Shown here: in pieces, positions 1-11,934 of the stretch | Numbering within the stretch: position 1 is the first letter of the stretch | Layout of the letters: every line of letters starts with the position of its first letter | Assembly: GCA_945882315.1 (NCBI GenBank) | Contig: CAMCWB010000034.1 | Span: 1 to 41,554, forward strand | DNA length: 41,554 nt | Direction: 5' to 3' | Origin: Bauldia litoralis | Lineage (GTDB): Bacteria > Pseudomonadota > Alphaproteobacteria > Rhizobiales > Kaistiaceae | The notes under the pieces: generated by a model | The model's input: the letters and a program-made list of their open reading frames with translations, nothing else | Told to the model about the DNA's origin: nothing | The model's database searches: none | Position numbers and translations under genes: made by a program

Positions 1-124
1 ACTCGACACCCGCATCTATCAAAAGGGCATCAAGGTCAGCGACGCCGAGATGGTCGACCTCGACATCACCGGAGACCCGTTCCATCCCGAATGGAACTAC
101 ACAATCAAGCCCCGAAGCTCGTAG
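1..124 (+). CDS. ISAzo13-type transposase, C-terminal end (partial)
   Basis: Read from base 2, an open frame runs into the window and ends at TAG 122-124. Its 40 residues include the stretches KGIKVSDAEM and GDPFHPEWNYTI, which I recognise as the C-terminal tail of ISAzo13-family DDE transposases (the Rhodopirellula-type transposase DDE domain). The rest of the gene lies upstream of the window, so I cannot say whether the element is intact. No terminal inverted repeat is obvious in the 20 bases between this stop and the next gene, whose stop codon is at 146. The family call rests on memory of the tail motif only. Confidence 0.72.
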   Translation, partial: LDTRIYQKGIKVSDAEMVDLDITGDPFHPEWNYTIKPRSS

Positions 125-145
125 CAATTATTGTGCGGCGTGGCC

Positions 146-1243
146 TTAGCGCGTTGCTAGGGCTTGCGGCTCGCCATCGGCAGCGTCCGCTTCGGCGTCA
201 CCGATGGCATTCAGAATGCTGCGGCGCGCGAACAGGAGAAGGGCGGCGACGAAGGCGATGAAGGCGAGCGCTGCGGCGAGCTCGTAGCGCCAGGTCGGCA
301 GGAAATCGCTCTCGGCGAGCGACACGGCAACGACGAGGTCGGCGTTGGTGGCGCGCCGATAGGCGGTCAGATAGCTCGGTCCGCCGGCAATCAGCGGCGA
401 GCGGGCGGCGCCTTCTGCTTCGGAAAGACCGTCGGCCGCGAATTCGGGGCGCTGGGTGTCGATCGACCCATGCGAGATGTCGCCGGAGACCTGGCGGAAG
501 AGAACCTCGCCGGTCGGCAGCAGGACCCAGGCAATGCCGGCCTGGCCGAAGTCGAAAGCCTCGTCGAAATCGCGGAGATGATCGGGGACGAGCGTCGCGA
601 TCGCGGTGCCGATGAATTCTCCCTGCGGGTCGGTGAGCGGCCGGCCGACCGGGATGAGAATCTGGTCGCCGCCGGTGATCTCGATCGGCGACGCCGCCGT
701 CAGCAGGTTCGGGTGGCCGGCCTTGAGCTTCTGGAAGACCGGCTGCCGGGACCAGTCGACGCCTTTGATTTGGAGGATCGTCGAATAGACGATGGTGCCC
801 TCGGCATCGGTGACGGAGACGGCGCTCAGCCCGGGAACGCCGGAGGTCGAATTGCGGATCACCGAACCCCATTCGCGCGGCGATTCGTTCGGTCCGCCGA
901 GACGCCGGCTGGTTGCCACCAGCCGTGCCAGGACGCCGTCGACTGCAGCGAGGCGAAAGCCCAAATATTCGGCAAGAACCTGCGTCATGTTGCGGGCGGT
1001 CCGCTCGGCGTCGCGGGTGGCGTCGTCATGGCGGAGCCAGAGCGCACCAGCGCAGAGCAGGACGACGATCACCATCACGGCCGTGACCAGCCGGTTCAGC
1101 GAGCGCCGGGCGCGGGCGAAGCCGCGCGCGCCTTCCGCCCTGCCTTCGCCACCGGAAAATAGCTTCATGGTCGGTTCCAGGCCGGCGTAATCCGGCCTCC
1201 CGGAGCCGTATGGATGCCCAACGGCGACAGCAGATTGTACCAT
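146..1243 (-). CDS. Membrane-anchored double-Cache sensor-like protein without output domain
   Basis: A 365-residue protein with a cytoplasmic N-terminus, a transmembrane segment at about residues 50-68, a periplasmic region of about 250 residues and a second transmembrane segment near 318-340, then a short tail. The periplasmic part resembles a dCache/PDC ligand-binding domain as found in histidine kinases and diguanylate cyclases (for example VTDAEGTIVYST and the repeated beta-rich PVGRPLTDPQGEFIG block). No kinase, GGDEF, EAL or methyl-accepting domain follows the second membrane segment. The start at 1243 has an AAAGGGAC ribosome site about 8 bases upstream. An ATG at 1168 is an alternative. 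The gene runs convergently towards the transposase remnant. Function unknown: it may pass a signal to a partner encoded elsewhere. Confidence 0.75.
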   Translation of the reverse strand: MVQSAVAVGHPYGSGRPDYAGLEPTMKLFSGGEGRAEGARGFARARRSLNRLVTAVMVIVVLLCAGALWLRHDDATRDAERTARNMTQVLAEYLGFRLAAVDGVLARLVATSRRLGGPNESPREWGSVIRNSTSGVPGLSAVSVTDAEGTIVYSTILQIKGVDWSRQPVFQKLKAGHPNLLTAASPIEITGGDQILIPVGRPLTDPQGEFIGTAIATLVPDHLRDFDEAFDFGQAGIAWVLLPTGEVLFRQVSGDISHGSIDTQRPEFAADGLSEAEGAARSPLIAGGPSYLTAYRRATNADLVVAVSLAESDFLPTWRYELAAALAFIAFVAALLLFARRSILNAIGDAEADAADGEPQALATR

Positions 1244-1334
1244 ATTCGTTGTCCCTTTCGGCGCTCTCCCTGCCGAGCTGATCTCCCGATCCCGGAAGGT
1301 GCAAAGCGCGGGCCATCAGGCCGGTTGTCAGGAC

Positions 1335-1363
1335 TTGAAAAAAGGCATAAGGATATCTTTATA
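1335..1363 (+). promoter_or_regulatory. Candidate promoter and operator of the methionine operon
   Basis: TTGAAA at 1335-1340 and TTTATA at 1358-1363 are spaced 17 bp and could be -35 and -10 elements. Overlapping the spacer and -10 is a palindrome at 1347-1362, ATAAGGATATCTTTAT, centred on GATATC with one mismatched pair out of eight. An operator covering the -10 fits repression by the ArsR-type protein encoded immediately downstream. Placement and palindrome are seen directly; the regulator-site link is inference. Confidence 0.6.
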
Positions 1364-1398
1364 TCTCGTAATGAGATGTCCGGCCGGGAGCCTGCTTA

Positions 1399-2403
1399 AT
1401 GGACGTGCCTTCGCCCTTATCGGTGGAAGCCCTGATTGCGGCCCTCAAGGCCGCCGGCGAGGGGACGCGGATTCGCGTCCTGGCGCTGCTCGCCCAGGCC
1501 GAACTGACGGTCAAGGATCTGACCGCCATCCTCGCCCAGTCGCAGCCGCGCATCTCGCGCCATCTGAAGCTTCTCACCGAGGCCGGGCTGGTCGAGCGCC
1601 ATCCCGAGGGCGCCTGGGTCTTCTATCGGCTGGCCGATGACGGGCCGGGCGGCCGGCTGGCGCGCGATCTCTGTGCGCTGACCGACGGCGGCGACCTCGT
1701 CCTGTCGCGCGACCGGGAGAGGCTTGAGCAGGTGAAGCAGGAGCAGGCCGAGCAGGCGCACCGCTATTTCACCGCCAACGCCGCCGACTGGGGCACGATA
1801 CGCTCGCTGCATGTCGCCGACGACAGTGTCGAGGCGGCGATGCTGGCGGCGCTCGGCGGCAGGGCATTCGAGGCGTTTCTCGATCTCGGCACCGGGACGG
1901 GGCGCCTCCTCGAGCTTTTCGCGCCGCTCTACCGCCGTGCCGTCGGCATCGACACCTCGACGGCGATGCTCGCGGTGGCACGCGCCAATCTCGACCGGGC
2001 CGGCGTGCATGACGCGCAGGTGCGGCTCGGCGACATCTACAATCTGGCGCTGCCGCGCAATGCCTTCGACGTCGTCGCCATTCACCAGGTGCTGCATTAC
2101 CTCGACGACCCCGAACGGGCCGTCGCCGAAGCGGCGCGCGTGCTGCGGCCCGGCGGCCGGCTGCTGATCGTCGACTTCGCGCCCCACGAACTGGAATTTC
2201 TCCGCGAGCGGCACGCGCATCGCCGTCTCGGATTTGGACATGAGCCAATGGCACAATGGGTGGCCGCTGCCGGCCTTGATCTCGAAAAAGTCGTCGACCT
2301 GCCGACCGGCGGCAGTGCCGACCGACTGACGGTGACGCTGTGGCTCGCCCGCGACCGGCGCATCCTGATGGCGGACGAAGGCTCGAAGCGGGAGGTGGCG
2401 TGA
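1399..2403 (+). CDS. ArsR-family regulator fused to SAM-dependent methyltransferase
   Basis: A 334-residue protein. Residues about 8-90 form an ArsR-type winged helix (recognition helix region SQPRISRHLKLLTEAGLV). Residues about 150-260 are a class I methyltransferase with the SAM-binding glycine motif LDLGTGTGR and the acidic GIDTS loop. The start has a GGGAG site 8 bases upstream. It is the first gene of an operon with metF and metH, and its stop overlaps the metF start as TGATG. ArsR-type regulators of S-adenosylhomocysteine and methionine metabolism (SahR type) are known in Proteobacteria, and this gene sits where such a regulator would. The methyltransferase half probably senses SAM or SAH rather than, or as well as, catalysing methylation. 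That role is inferred from family and context. Confidence 0.85.
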   Translation: MDVPSPLSVEALIAALKAAGEGTRIRVLALLAQAELTVKDLTAILAQSQPRISRHLKLLTEAGLVERHPEGAWVFYRLADDGPGGRLARDLCALTDGGDLVLSRDRERLEQVKQEQAEQAHRYFTANAADWGTIRSLHVADDSVEAAMLAALGGRAFEAFLDLGTGTGRLLELFAPLYRRAVGIDTSTAMLAVARANLDRAGVHDAQVRLGDIYNLALPRNAFDVVAIHQVLHYLDDPERAVAEAARVLRPGGRLLIVDFAPHELEFLRERHAHRRLGFGHEPMAQWVAAAGLDLEKVVDLPTGGSADRLTVTLWLARDRRILMADEGSKREVA

Positions 2404-3323
2404 TGGATGCCTCGACTTTCCACGTGCCGCGGCCATCGGAAGAGGCGGGCCGCCTCAACGTCTCCTTCGAATTCTTCCCGCCGAAGACCGAGGCGATGGA
2501 GGAGACGCTGTGGCGTTCGATCGAGCGGCTGAAGCCGTTGGCGCCGGCTTTCGTCTCGGTGACCTATGGCGCCGGCGGCTCGACGCGCGAACGCACCCAC
2601 GCGACCATCGCCCGCCTGTTGGCCGAGACCGAACTGAAGCCGGCGGCGCATCTCACCTGCGTCGCCGCGTCGAAGGCCGAGGTTGACGGCGTCGTCCGCG
2701 CCTATCGCGACGCCGGCATCCGGCACATCGTGGCGTTGCGCGGCGACCCGGCGAACGGCGCCGGCTGTGCCTATGCGCCGCATCCGGAAGGCTACAAGAA
2801 TGCCGCGGCGCTGGTCGAGGCGATCGCCAGGAGCGGCGATTTCGAGATCTCGGTCGCCGCCTATCCGGAGAAGCATCCCGAGAGCCCGAGCATCGCCGCC
2901 GATATCGACATGCTGAAGCGCAAGGTCGACGCCGGCGCCGACCGGGCGATCACCCAGTTCTTCTTCGAGAACGACGCCTTCGAGCGCTATGTCGAGCGCG
3001 TGCGGGCCGCCGGCATCGCGATCCCGATCGTGCCGGGCATCGTGCCCGTCCATAGCTTCAAGCAGACGTCAGCCTTTGCGGCGCGGTGCGGCGCCTCGGT
3101 GCCCGGCTGGCTCGCCAAGCGTTTCGAGGGGCTGGAGGACGACCCGACGACCCGCCAGCTCGTGGCCGCGGCGGTCTGCGCCGAACAGGTCCTCGACCTC
3201 GTCGACCGCGGCATCGTCGACTTCCATTTCTACACGATGAACCGCGCCGACCTCGTCTATGCGATCTGTCACCTGCTGGGCGTCAGGCCGGCTAAGACGC
3301 CCGAACTTGTGAGCCAGGAGTAA
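2403..3323 (+). CDS. metF: 5,10-methylenetetrahydrofolate reductase
   Basis: A 306-residue FAD-dependent TIM-barrel enzyme that reduces 5,10-methylene-THF to 5-methyl-THF, the methyl donor for methionine synthase next door. Visible family signatures are FEFFPPK near the N-terminus, which carries the catalytic Glu, VTYGAGGS, the GDP of ALRGDPANG, and ITQFFFEN. Length matches bacterial MetF (about 300). The ATG at 2403 shares its A with the stop of the regulator, so the two are translationally coupled. Upstream in-frame starts would only extend into the regulator gene. The next gene follows after 5 bases. Very probably transcribed from the promoter near 1335-1363 and regulated with methionine synthesis. 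Confidence 0.95.
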   Translation: MDASTFHVPRPSEEAGRLNVSFEFFPPKTEAMEETLWRSIERLKPLAPAFVSVTYGAGGSTRERTHATIARLLAETELKPAAHLTCVAASKAEVDGVVRAYRDAGIRHIVALRGDPANGAGCAYAPHPEGYKNAAALVEAIARSGDFEISVAAYPEKHPESPSIAADIDMLKRKVDAGADRAITQFFFENDAFERYVERVRAAGIAIPIVPGIVPVHSFKQTSAFAARCGASVPGWLAKRFEGLEDDPTTRQLVAAAVCAEQVLDLVDRGIVDFHFYTMNRADLVYAICHLLGVRPAKTPELVSQE

Positions 3324-3328
3324 CGGTC

Positions 3329-4386
3329 ATGTCAGCATCGAATACGGCGTCCCTGATCCGCGCCGCGGCAGCGAAGCGGGTGCTGGTGCTTGACGGCGCC
3401 ATGGGGACGATGATCCAGGAACTGAAGCTGACCGAGGCGGATTTCCGCGGCGAGCGCTTCAGGGACTGGCCGCGCGACCTGAAGGGCAACAACGACCTTC
3501 TGATCCTGACGCGTCCGGACGATATCGAGGCCATCCACCGCGCCTATTTCGAGGCCGGCGCCGACATCGTCGAGACCAACACCTTCTCGTCGACCTCGAT
3601 CGCCCAGGCCGATTACGGCATGGAAGGGCTCGCCTACGAGCTCAATTTCGAGGGCGCGCGGCTGGCCAAGCGGGCCGCCGCGACCGTGACCAAGGCGACC
3701 GGGCGGCAGCGTTTCGTTGCCGGCGCGATCGGCCCGACCAACCGGATGGCCTCGATCTCGCCGGACGTCTCCAATCCGGGTTTCCGCGCCGTCACTTTCG
3801 ACGATCTGCGGCTTGCCTATGCCGAGGCGACGCGCGGCCTGGTCGACGGCGGCGCCGACCTCATCCTGATCGAGACCATCTTCGACACGCTGAACGCCAA
3901 GGCGGCGCTGGTCGCGGTCGAGGAGGTCATGGAGGAGAAGGGCGTCGAACTGCCGATCATGATCTCCGGCACGATCACCGACCTTTCCGGCCGGACGCTG
4001 TCGGGCCAGACGCCGACCGCCTTCTGGTATTCGCTCCGCCATGCACAGCCGCTGACGGTCGGGCTCAACTGTGCGCTCGGCGCCCGCGAGATGCGCGCCC
4101 ATATCGCCGAGATCGGCCGGGTCGCCGACACGCTGGTCTGCGCCTATCCGAATGCCGGCCTGCCTAATGAATTCGGCGAGTATGACGAGAGCCCGGAGGC
4201 GATGGCGACGATGCTCGGCGAGTTCGCCCGCTCCGGCCTCGTCAATGTCGTCGGCGGCTGCTGCGGCACGACGCCGGACCATATCCGCGCCATCGCCGCA
4301 GCGGTTGAAGGCGTTCCGCCGCGCAAGCTGCCCGAGGTCGCGCCGCGCATGCGGCTGTCCGGGCTCGAACCGTTCGAGACCGCAGC

Positions 4387-4390
<4 letters not shown>
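3329..4390 (+). CDS. Methionine synthase, homocysteine-binding subunit (split MetH N-terminal part)
   Basis: A 353-residue homocysteine S-methyltransferase domain, equivalent to the first barrel of cobalamin-dependent methionine synthase. The zinc thiolates expected for homocysteine activation are present: Cys248 in NCALG and Cys311/Cys312 in GGCCG, nearly the same numbering as E. coli MetH (247, 310, 311). The start ATG at 3329 has AGGAG 8 bases upstream. The gene ends in a 4-base ATGA overlap with the gene for the remaining MetH domains, so the normally single polypeptide is made here as two. Together the products are 1244 residues, close to a full MetH. A stand-alone betaine-homocysteine-type methyltransferase is less likely given the overlap. 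Confidence 0.92.
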
Positions 4391-7062
<2,672 letters not shown>

Positions 7063-7158
7063 GGCGCCCATCACGAGGGCGTTACTCGGCTTTGCTTTTG
7101 CGCTGGGATATCCGGCGGCCGGTATTATCTTGATTTGGGGCAAGCAAGGAGAGGTGCC

Positions 7159-7437
7159 ATGTGCCGCAACATCCGCACTTTGTTCAATTTCGAACCGCCG
7201 GCGACCAACGACGAGATCCATGCCGCGGCGGAGCAGTTCGTACGCAAGCTCAGCGGCTTCACCAGGCCGTCGAAGGTCAATGAAGAAGCCTTCGCAGAGG
7301 CAATCGAGGACATCGCGGCGATCGGCCGCCGGCTGATCGATTCGCTCGAGACCAACGCACAGCCGCGCGACCGTGAGGAAGAGGCGGCGAAGGCGCGCGC
7401 CCGGGCGGCGGAGCGGTTCGGCAAGGCCGAGGCGTGA
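7159..7437 (+). CDS. DUF2277 family protein
   Basis: A 92-residue soluble, mainly helical protein starting [16 protein letters not shown], the highly conserved N-terminus of the DUF2277 family, and ending in a charged helix rich in Arg, Glu and Ala. Start ATG 7159 has a strong AAGGAGAGG site 4-5 bases upstream, which rules out the in-frame start further upstream. The family is widespread in Alphaproteobacteria and Actinobacteria and has no known function. Its stop overlaps the GTG start of the next gene, so the two are probably co-translated. It lies 96 bases after metH and could be cotranscribed with it. Confidence 0.85.
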   Translation: MCRNIRTLFNFEPPATNDEIHAAAEQFVRKLSGFTRPSKVNEEAFAEAIEDIAAIGRRLIDSLETNAQPRDREEEAAKARARAAERFGKAEA

Positions 7438-7847
7438 AGCTTCCCTCGATCAAGGTGGAAGCGGTCCCGGCAGCGATGCCGGTGGCGCCGAGCCTTGTCG
7501 AGAAGCCGGCCGTTGCGCCGTCGCCGCCATCGCCACCACTGCCGCGGTCACCGATCGGCTATGCCGGTGCCTTGTGGCGGGGAGACGTGCCGCTGGCGCA
7601 GGTCGTGTGGCGCGACATGGTCTGCGTCGGGACGATCGTCAATATCGTGGCGATGGGATTGGCTTTCCTTGCCGTCGCGTTCGGCGCCTCGACCATGACC
7701 GCCATCGTCATCCAGATGCTGCCGGTCCCCTACAACATCTTCCTGGTCACCTCCGCCTGGAAGAGCGCCGAAAGAGCGCGCTTCGACCAGGCCTGGGCGG
7801 CCCGGCTCGGCTCCGTCCTCTGGCTTTTCGCCGCCTTCGTGATCTGA
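7434..7847 (+). CDS. Small membrane protein of unknown function
   Basis: A 137-residue product starting at GTG 7434, which overlaps the TGA of the DUF2277 gene. The first 45 residues are Pro/Ala-rich and low complexity. Two hydrophobic segments follow at roughly residues 63-86 and 88-105, with a third short one at the C-terminal end ([10 protein letters not shown]). I do not recognise the family. The direct overlap with the DUF2277 gene suggests linked expression. The coding call rests on the tight coupling, the membrane-protein pattern and normal codon use. Confidence 0.65.
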   Translation: MKLPSIKVEAVPAAMPVAPSLVEKPAVAPSPPSPPLPRSPIGYAGALWRGDVPLAQVVWRDMVCVGTIVNIVAMGLAFLAVAFGASTMTAIVIQMLPVPYNIFLVTSAWKSAERARFDQAWAARLGSVLWLFAAFVI

Positions 7848-7954
7848 GCCCTACCTGACGGGGCCACTGTGGCAGCCCCCGGCGATCCGCGCTAAACGAG
7901 AAGACTTGCAGCCGGCTCCGAGAATCGGTGCGGCAACGCCATGGAGGACGCCGC

Positions 7955-9403
7955 TTGCTTCCACGCCTCTGGCCGGCCGTCCTGACGCTTGGCTGGATCC
8001 TTCTGGTCTTCGCCGCCGGCGAGGGGCTGATGGCGCTCTTCGCGCTGGCGGCCGGGGACGGTCATGCCGATGTCTTCGCGATAACGGCGACGGTCACGGC
8101 GATGGTCGCCGGCGGCTGCATCCTCACGACCAAAGGGCGGAAATTCGAGTTGAATTTCCGTGACGCGGCGCTTCTGACCGGTACCTCCTGGGTGCTCGTC
8201 CCGGCCTTCGCGGCGCTGCCGCTGATGGCCGAACCGGTCGGGCTTTCCTTCGTCGATGCCTATTTCGAGATGGTGTCGGGCATCACGACCACCGGCGCGA
8301 CGGTGATGGTCGGGCTCGACGACACGGCGGCCTCGGTCCTGCTGTGGCGCTCCCTGACGGAATGGATCGGCGGCGTCGGCATCATCGGCCTCGCGATCGT
8401 CATCCTGCCTTTTCTCAAGATCGGCGGCATGGCGCTTTTCCGTCTCGAATCGTCGGACCGGTCGGAGAAGTCGCTGCCGCGCGTGCGCGCCATCGCGACC
8501 ACCGTCGGCCAGATCTACGTCCTGCTCACCGTCGCCTGCTTCTTCGTCTACTGGGGGCTCGGCATGACGCCCTTCGACGCGCTGAACCATGCGCTGACGA
8601 CGGTCTGCACCGCCGGCTATTCGACGCATGACTCGTCCTTCGGCTATTTCAACAACCATGCGCTCGAATGGGCGGCCGTCGTCTTCATGATGCTTGGCTC
8701 CCTGCCTTTCCTCGCTTATGTCCGGCTGCTGCGGCCGGGGACGTGGCAGCAGCGGGTCGACAACCAGGCCATGACCTTCGTCTTCCTGACGGCCGCTCTC
8801 GTCTTCCTCTTTGCGCTCTGGCTGCATTTGACGCAGGGCGTCGATGCCGCGACGGCGCTTACCAAATCGGCCTTCAACGTCGTCTCGGTGATCACCACGA
8901 CCGGCTTCGCCTCGACCGACTATCTGCAATGGGGTGCCTTCGCGGCGACCTTCTTCTTCGTCATCACCTTCATCGGCGGCTGCACCGGCTCGACGGCCGG
9001 CGGCCTCAAGATCTTCCGCCTTCAGGTGATGTATGGGGTGCTCATCCAGCATGTCCGGCATGTGCTGCGGCCGCATGCGCTGAACCCGATCCGCTACGGC
9101 AACCGGATCATCACCGACGAGCAGATCGCCTCGGTGGGCAGCTTCGTGTTCCTGTTCTTCCTGACCTTCGTCGTGGCCGCGCTCATCCTGGCCGCGCTCG
9201 GGCTCGATACCGAAACCAGTCTTTCGGCGGCGGCGACGGCGGTCGCCAATGTCGGGCCGGGCGTCGGCCCCCTGGTCGGTCCGGCGGGCAATTACTCGGG
9301 GCTGCCGGATGCCGCCAAGATCGTGCTTTGTGCCGCAATGATCGTCGGCCGGCTCGAAATCCTGGGCGTGCTCGTCCTGTTTTTACCGAGCTTTTACCGC
9401 TAG
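7955..9403 (+). CDS. trkH: TrkH-family potassium uptake protein
   Basis: A polytopic membrane protein of about 482 residues, the ion-conducting subunit of Trk potassium uptake. Four pore-loop repeats typical of TrkH/KtrB are visible: SGITTTGATVM, TTVCTAGYSTH, SVITTTGFASTD and a degenerate last one, TAVANVGPGVGP; GGCTGSTAGG follows the third. I favour the TTG at 7955 as start because GGAGG lies at 7943-7947, 7 bases before it. A GTG at 7928 would add nine residues but has no clear ribosome site. It would need a cytoplasmic TrkA-type NAD-binding partner, not present here. A palindrome (AAACCGCGGTTT) lies just after the stop. Confidence 0.92.
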   Translation: MLPRLWPAVLTLGWILLVFAAGEGLMALFALAAGDGHADVFAITATVTAMVAGGCILTTKGRKFELNFRDAALLTGTSWVLVPAFAALPLMAEPVGLSFVDAYFEMVSGITTTGATVMVGLDDTAASVLLWRSLTEWIGGVGIIGLAIVILPFLKIGGMALFRLESSDRSEKSLPRVRAIATTVGQIYVLLTVACFFVYWGLGMTPFDALNHALTTVCTAGYSTHDSSFGYFNNHALEWAAVVFMMLGSLPFLAYVRLLRPGTWQQRVDNQAMTFVFLTAALVFLFALWLHLTQGVDAATALTKSAFNVVSVITTTGFASTDYLQWGAFAATFFFVITFIGGCTGSTAGGLKIFRLQVMYGVLIQHVRHVLRPHALNPIRYGNRIITDEQIASVGSFVFLFFLTFVVAALILAALGLDTETSLSAAATAVANVGPGVGPLVGPAGNYSGLPDAAKIVLCAAMIVGRLEILGVLVLFLPSFYR

Positions 9404-9550
9404 AACGTTGGGAAACCGCGGTTTTCAGGGGAAAACGACCCCCGGGGCTTTGCGCCGCATATTGATCATATACGATATTTTGTAGTCATATGGCCCGCCT
9501 TTGATCGCGGAAGATCAAGAATAAGCTCGATTCGAAAGGGCACGGTTCAC

Positions 9551-10048
9551 ATGGATTCGCGCAAGGATTTGCTGTTCGCCCTGGCTATGGTCTGCCTGGG
9601 CGTGGCCGTGATTCTGATCACCTATAATTTCCGGGAACCGGTGATCCAGGACACGATCGGTCCGCGGGCCTTCCCCTATGGGCTCGGCCTCCTGTTCGCC
9701 GTCGGCGGCGCCTTCGTCGCCATCCAGCGCCTGAAGAGCATGCACGCCGGTAATGGCTACATCGTGCCGGATGAAGGCGGCGAGGACGAGGAGGCCTATC
9801 CGGCCTCCGGCGTGCGCGCCATGGCGATGATCGGCCTCTGCTGCGTCTACACGCTGGTCCTGCAGCCGATCGGTTTCATCGTCGCGACGCCCTTCTTCGT
9901 GGCGCTTGCCCTGTTCCTGATGAACGAGCGCAAGCCCATGCTTCTGATCACCACATCGCTCTGCTTCACGGCGGGCACCTATGTGCTGATCCACCTCCTT
10001 CTGGACGGCAGGCTGCCAGAAGGCGTTCTCAAAGGCCTTCTGCCCTAA
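9551..10048 (+). CDS. tctB: Tripartite tricarboxylate transporter, small membrane subunit TctB
   Basis: A 165-residue protein with four hydrophobic segments (about residues 8-26, 38-56, 93-110 and 117-150) and the early motif TIGPRAFPYGLG typical of TctB (DUF1468). It is the small permease subunit of a secondary, binding-protein-dependent carboxylate importer. tctA follows 22 bases later. Unlike the usual C-B-A order there is no tctC before it; a damaged tctC lies downstream of tctA instead. The 147 bases between trkH and this gene contain AT-rich DNA (9461-9492) that probably holds the promoter. Confidence 0.88.
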   Translation: MDSRKDLLFALAMVCLGVAVILITYNFREPVIQDTIGPRAFPYGLGLLFAVGGAFVAIQRLKSMHAGNGYIVPDEGGEDEEAYPASGVRAMAMIGLCCVYTLVLQPIGFIVATPFFVALALFLMNERKPMLLITTSLCFTAGTYVLIHLLLDGRLPEGVLKGLLP

Positions 10049-10070
10049 ACCGATTTCGGAGTCTCACGCC

Positions 10071-11609
10071 ATGGACATCATGGATTTTCTGAGCCCGCTG
10101 ATCGGCGGCATTCAGGTTCTCGATAACTTCACCATCTGGGGATTCATCCTCCTCGGCACCATCATCGGCGTGATCGTCGGCGCGCTGCCGGGCGTCGGCG
10201 CCACGATGACCTACGGCATGCTGCTGCCGTTCACCTTCACGCTGCCGGCCGATGTCGCCATCGCGCTGCTTCTTTCGATCAGCGTCGGCAATGCCTTCGG
10301 CAACTCGATCCCGGCGATCCTGATGGGCATTCCGGGCTCGCCCTCGGCGATCCTGACCGTCATCGACGGCTATAGTCTCCACAAGAAGGGCGAGAGCGGC
10401 CTGGCGCTTGCGGTCGCCTGGTTCGCGGCCATGGCGGGGCAGGCGATCAGCATCATCCTCTTCGTGCTGATGGTCGTGCCGCTGATGGCCATGGCCTATA
10501 ATTTCGGCGATCCGGAAAAATTCGCGCTCTTCCTGCTCGGCATCGTGGCCATTGCCAGCCTCACCGGCGACAATGTGGTCAAGGGCCTGATGGCGGGCGG
10601 TGTCGGCTTCATGATCGGCATCGTCGGCCTCGACCCGAACTCGCCTTTGCCGCGCTTCACTTTTGGTTTTTCGATCCTGAGGACGGGTTTCGACATCGCC
10701 CCGGTGATGATCGGCCTTCTGGCGCTCGGCGAGCTCTTCCGCTCGACCCGGCAGGTGTTCAAGTGGGAAGCCCGTATCGACACCAAGCATGCGGCCAAGT
10801 TCCCGCCGCTCTACAAGCTCAAGGACACGATCTGGCCGATCCTGTCCGGGACCTTCATCGGCACGTTCATCAGCGCCATTCCGGGCGCCGGCGCGACGCC
10901 GGCGGCGATGATCGCCTACCAGCAGGCGCAGCTCTTCGCGAAGCGGCCGGAAGAATTCGGCAAGGGCTCGATCGAAGGGCTCGCCGCCAACGAAGCGGCG
11001 CAGAACGCCTCGAATTCGGGCGAGGCGGCGCCGGCCCTGGCGCTCGGCCTGCCGACCAGCGGCTCGATGGTGCTCCTCCTTGCGGCGCTCACCATCCACG
11101 GCTTCATCCCGGGGCCGAACATGATCCGGCAGACGCCGGAACTGTTCTACGCCGCGATCGGCGGCATGCTGGCGGCGACGCTCATCCTCACCCTGACCGG
11201 CTGGCATCTCGGCCTGGCGATGCTGCGCTTCGTCAACATCAACCGGTCGATCGTCGTCGTGCTGTCGATCTTCACGGTACTGGTCGGCGTCTATTGCCTG
11301 AGCTACCGCGTCTTCGACGTCTGGGTGGTGATCGGCTGCGGCGTCATCGGCTACTACCTGTCGCGCTACGGCTATGCGGTTGCCGCAGCGGCGCTCGCCG
11401 TCGTGCTCGGCCGCCAGCTCGAGCGGAGCCTGCGGCTTGGCCTCAACCTCACCGATGGCGACTGGATCGGGATGCTGTCGCGGCCTTTCACCGCGCTCTT
11501 CGTCTGCGTCACCATCACCTTCCTGTCGATCGGCATCTACCGGACGATGAAGTTCAGGAAGAAGATGCGCGACGCGAAGATGCTGACCGAGGCGACGGCG
11601 GCCGACTAG
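10071..11609 (+). CDS. tctA: Tripartite tricarboxylate transporter, large membrane subunit TctA
   Basis: A 512-residue integral membrane protein with about twelve hydrophobic segments. Conserved TctA blocks are visible: GALPGVGATMTYGMLLPFTF, the GIPGSPSAILT stretch and the second repeat IPGAGATPAAMIAY followed by EGLAANEAAQNASNSGEAAP. It forms the substrate channel with TctB and takes solute from a periplasmic TctC protein. GGAG lies about 10 bases upstream of the ATG. The substrate cannot be told from sequence; the family carries citrate, tartrate, terephthalate and other carboxylates. Confidence 0.92.
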   Translation: MDIMDFLSPLIGGIQVLDNFTIWGFILLGTIIGVIVGALPGVGATMTYGMLLPFTFTLPADVAIALLLSISVGNAFGNSIPAILMGIPGSPSAILTVIDGYSLHKKGESGLALAVAWFAAMAGQAISIILFVLMVVPLMAMAYNFGDPEKFALFLLGIVAIASLTGDNVVKGLMAGGVGFMIGIVGLDPNSPLPRFTFGFSILRTGFDIAPVMIGLLALGELFRSTRQVFKWEARIDTKHAAKFPPLYKLKDTIWPILSGTFIGTFISAIPGAGATPAAMIAYQQAQLFAKRPEEFGKGSIEGLAANEAAQNASNSGEAAPALALGLPTSGSMVLLLAALTIHGFIPGPNMIRQTPELFYAAIGGMLAATLILTLTGWHLGLAMLRFVNINRSIVVVLSIFTVLVGVYCLSYRVFDVWVVIGCGVIGYYLSRYGYAVAAAALAVVLGRQLERSLRLGLNLTDGDWIGMLSRPFTALFVCVTITFLSIGIYRTMKFRKKMRDAKMLTEATAAD

Positions 11610-11934
11610 AGTGCGGTTAATGGCGGCCGTGCGGGCCCGACGGTAGCACCCGGGACGTTGCCACCACCCGTAGGTGCGCAACGGAATCCACGCGAGCATC
11701 GACAACAAGCGCCAACGATCTCGTGCAGTTTACGTAGTCCCAGATCGTTGCCGGTAGCCTCGAACGTGCCTTCCTTGTCGGCCTCCTCAGCTGGTGATGA
11801 CCAGCCGGATGTCTCGCCTTGGCACCAAGTGGGCTGAGAAGGCGTGGGAAAGCGTTGCCTTCAACCGGCGCTTAAAGTAGGCCTTTTTGGGACTACCTTG
11901 AATGCAAACGAATTCGCATAAACGGGAGATTGTT
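11610..11934. other. Intergenic region between tctA and tctC, no gene recognised
   Basis: About 325 bases without a convincing gene. Base composition drops compared with tctA. A short frame at 11797-11880 (27 codons, containing KWAEKAWES) has no ribosome site and no recognised family. The unusual composition continues into tctC, so this may be the left part of an acquired or rearranged segment. The promoter of tctC, if any, must lie here; I cannot point to it. Confidence 0.4.

Noticed and set aside
9461-9492. CATAT...ATATG inverted repeat before tctB as an operator
   Set aside because: Only five paired bases separated by 16; too weak to report as a site.
10029-11708. Minus-strand open frame of about 560 codons opposite tctA
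   Set aside because: Composition is that of an antisense shadow of a membrane-protein gene; tctA is unmistakable on the other strand.
11797-11880. 27-codon frame before tctC
   Set aside because: No ribosome site and no family similarity; kept only as a remark in the region entry.
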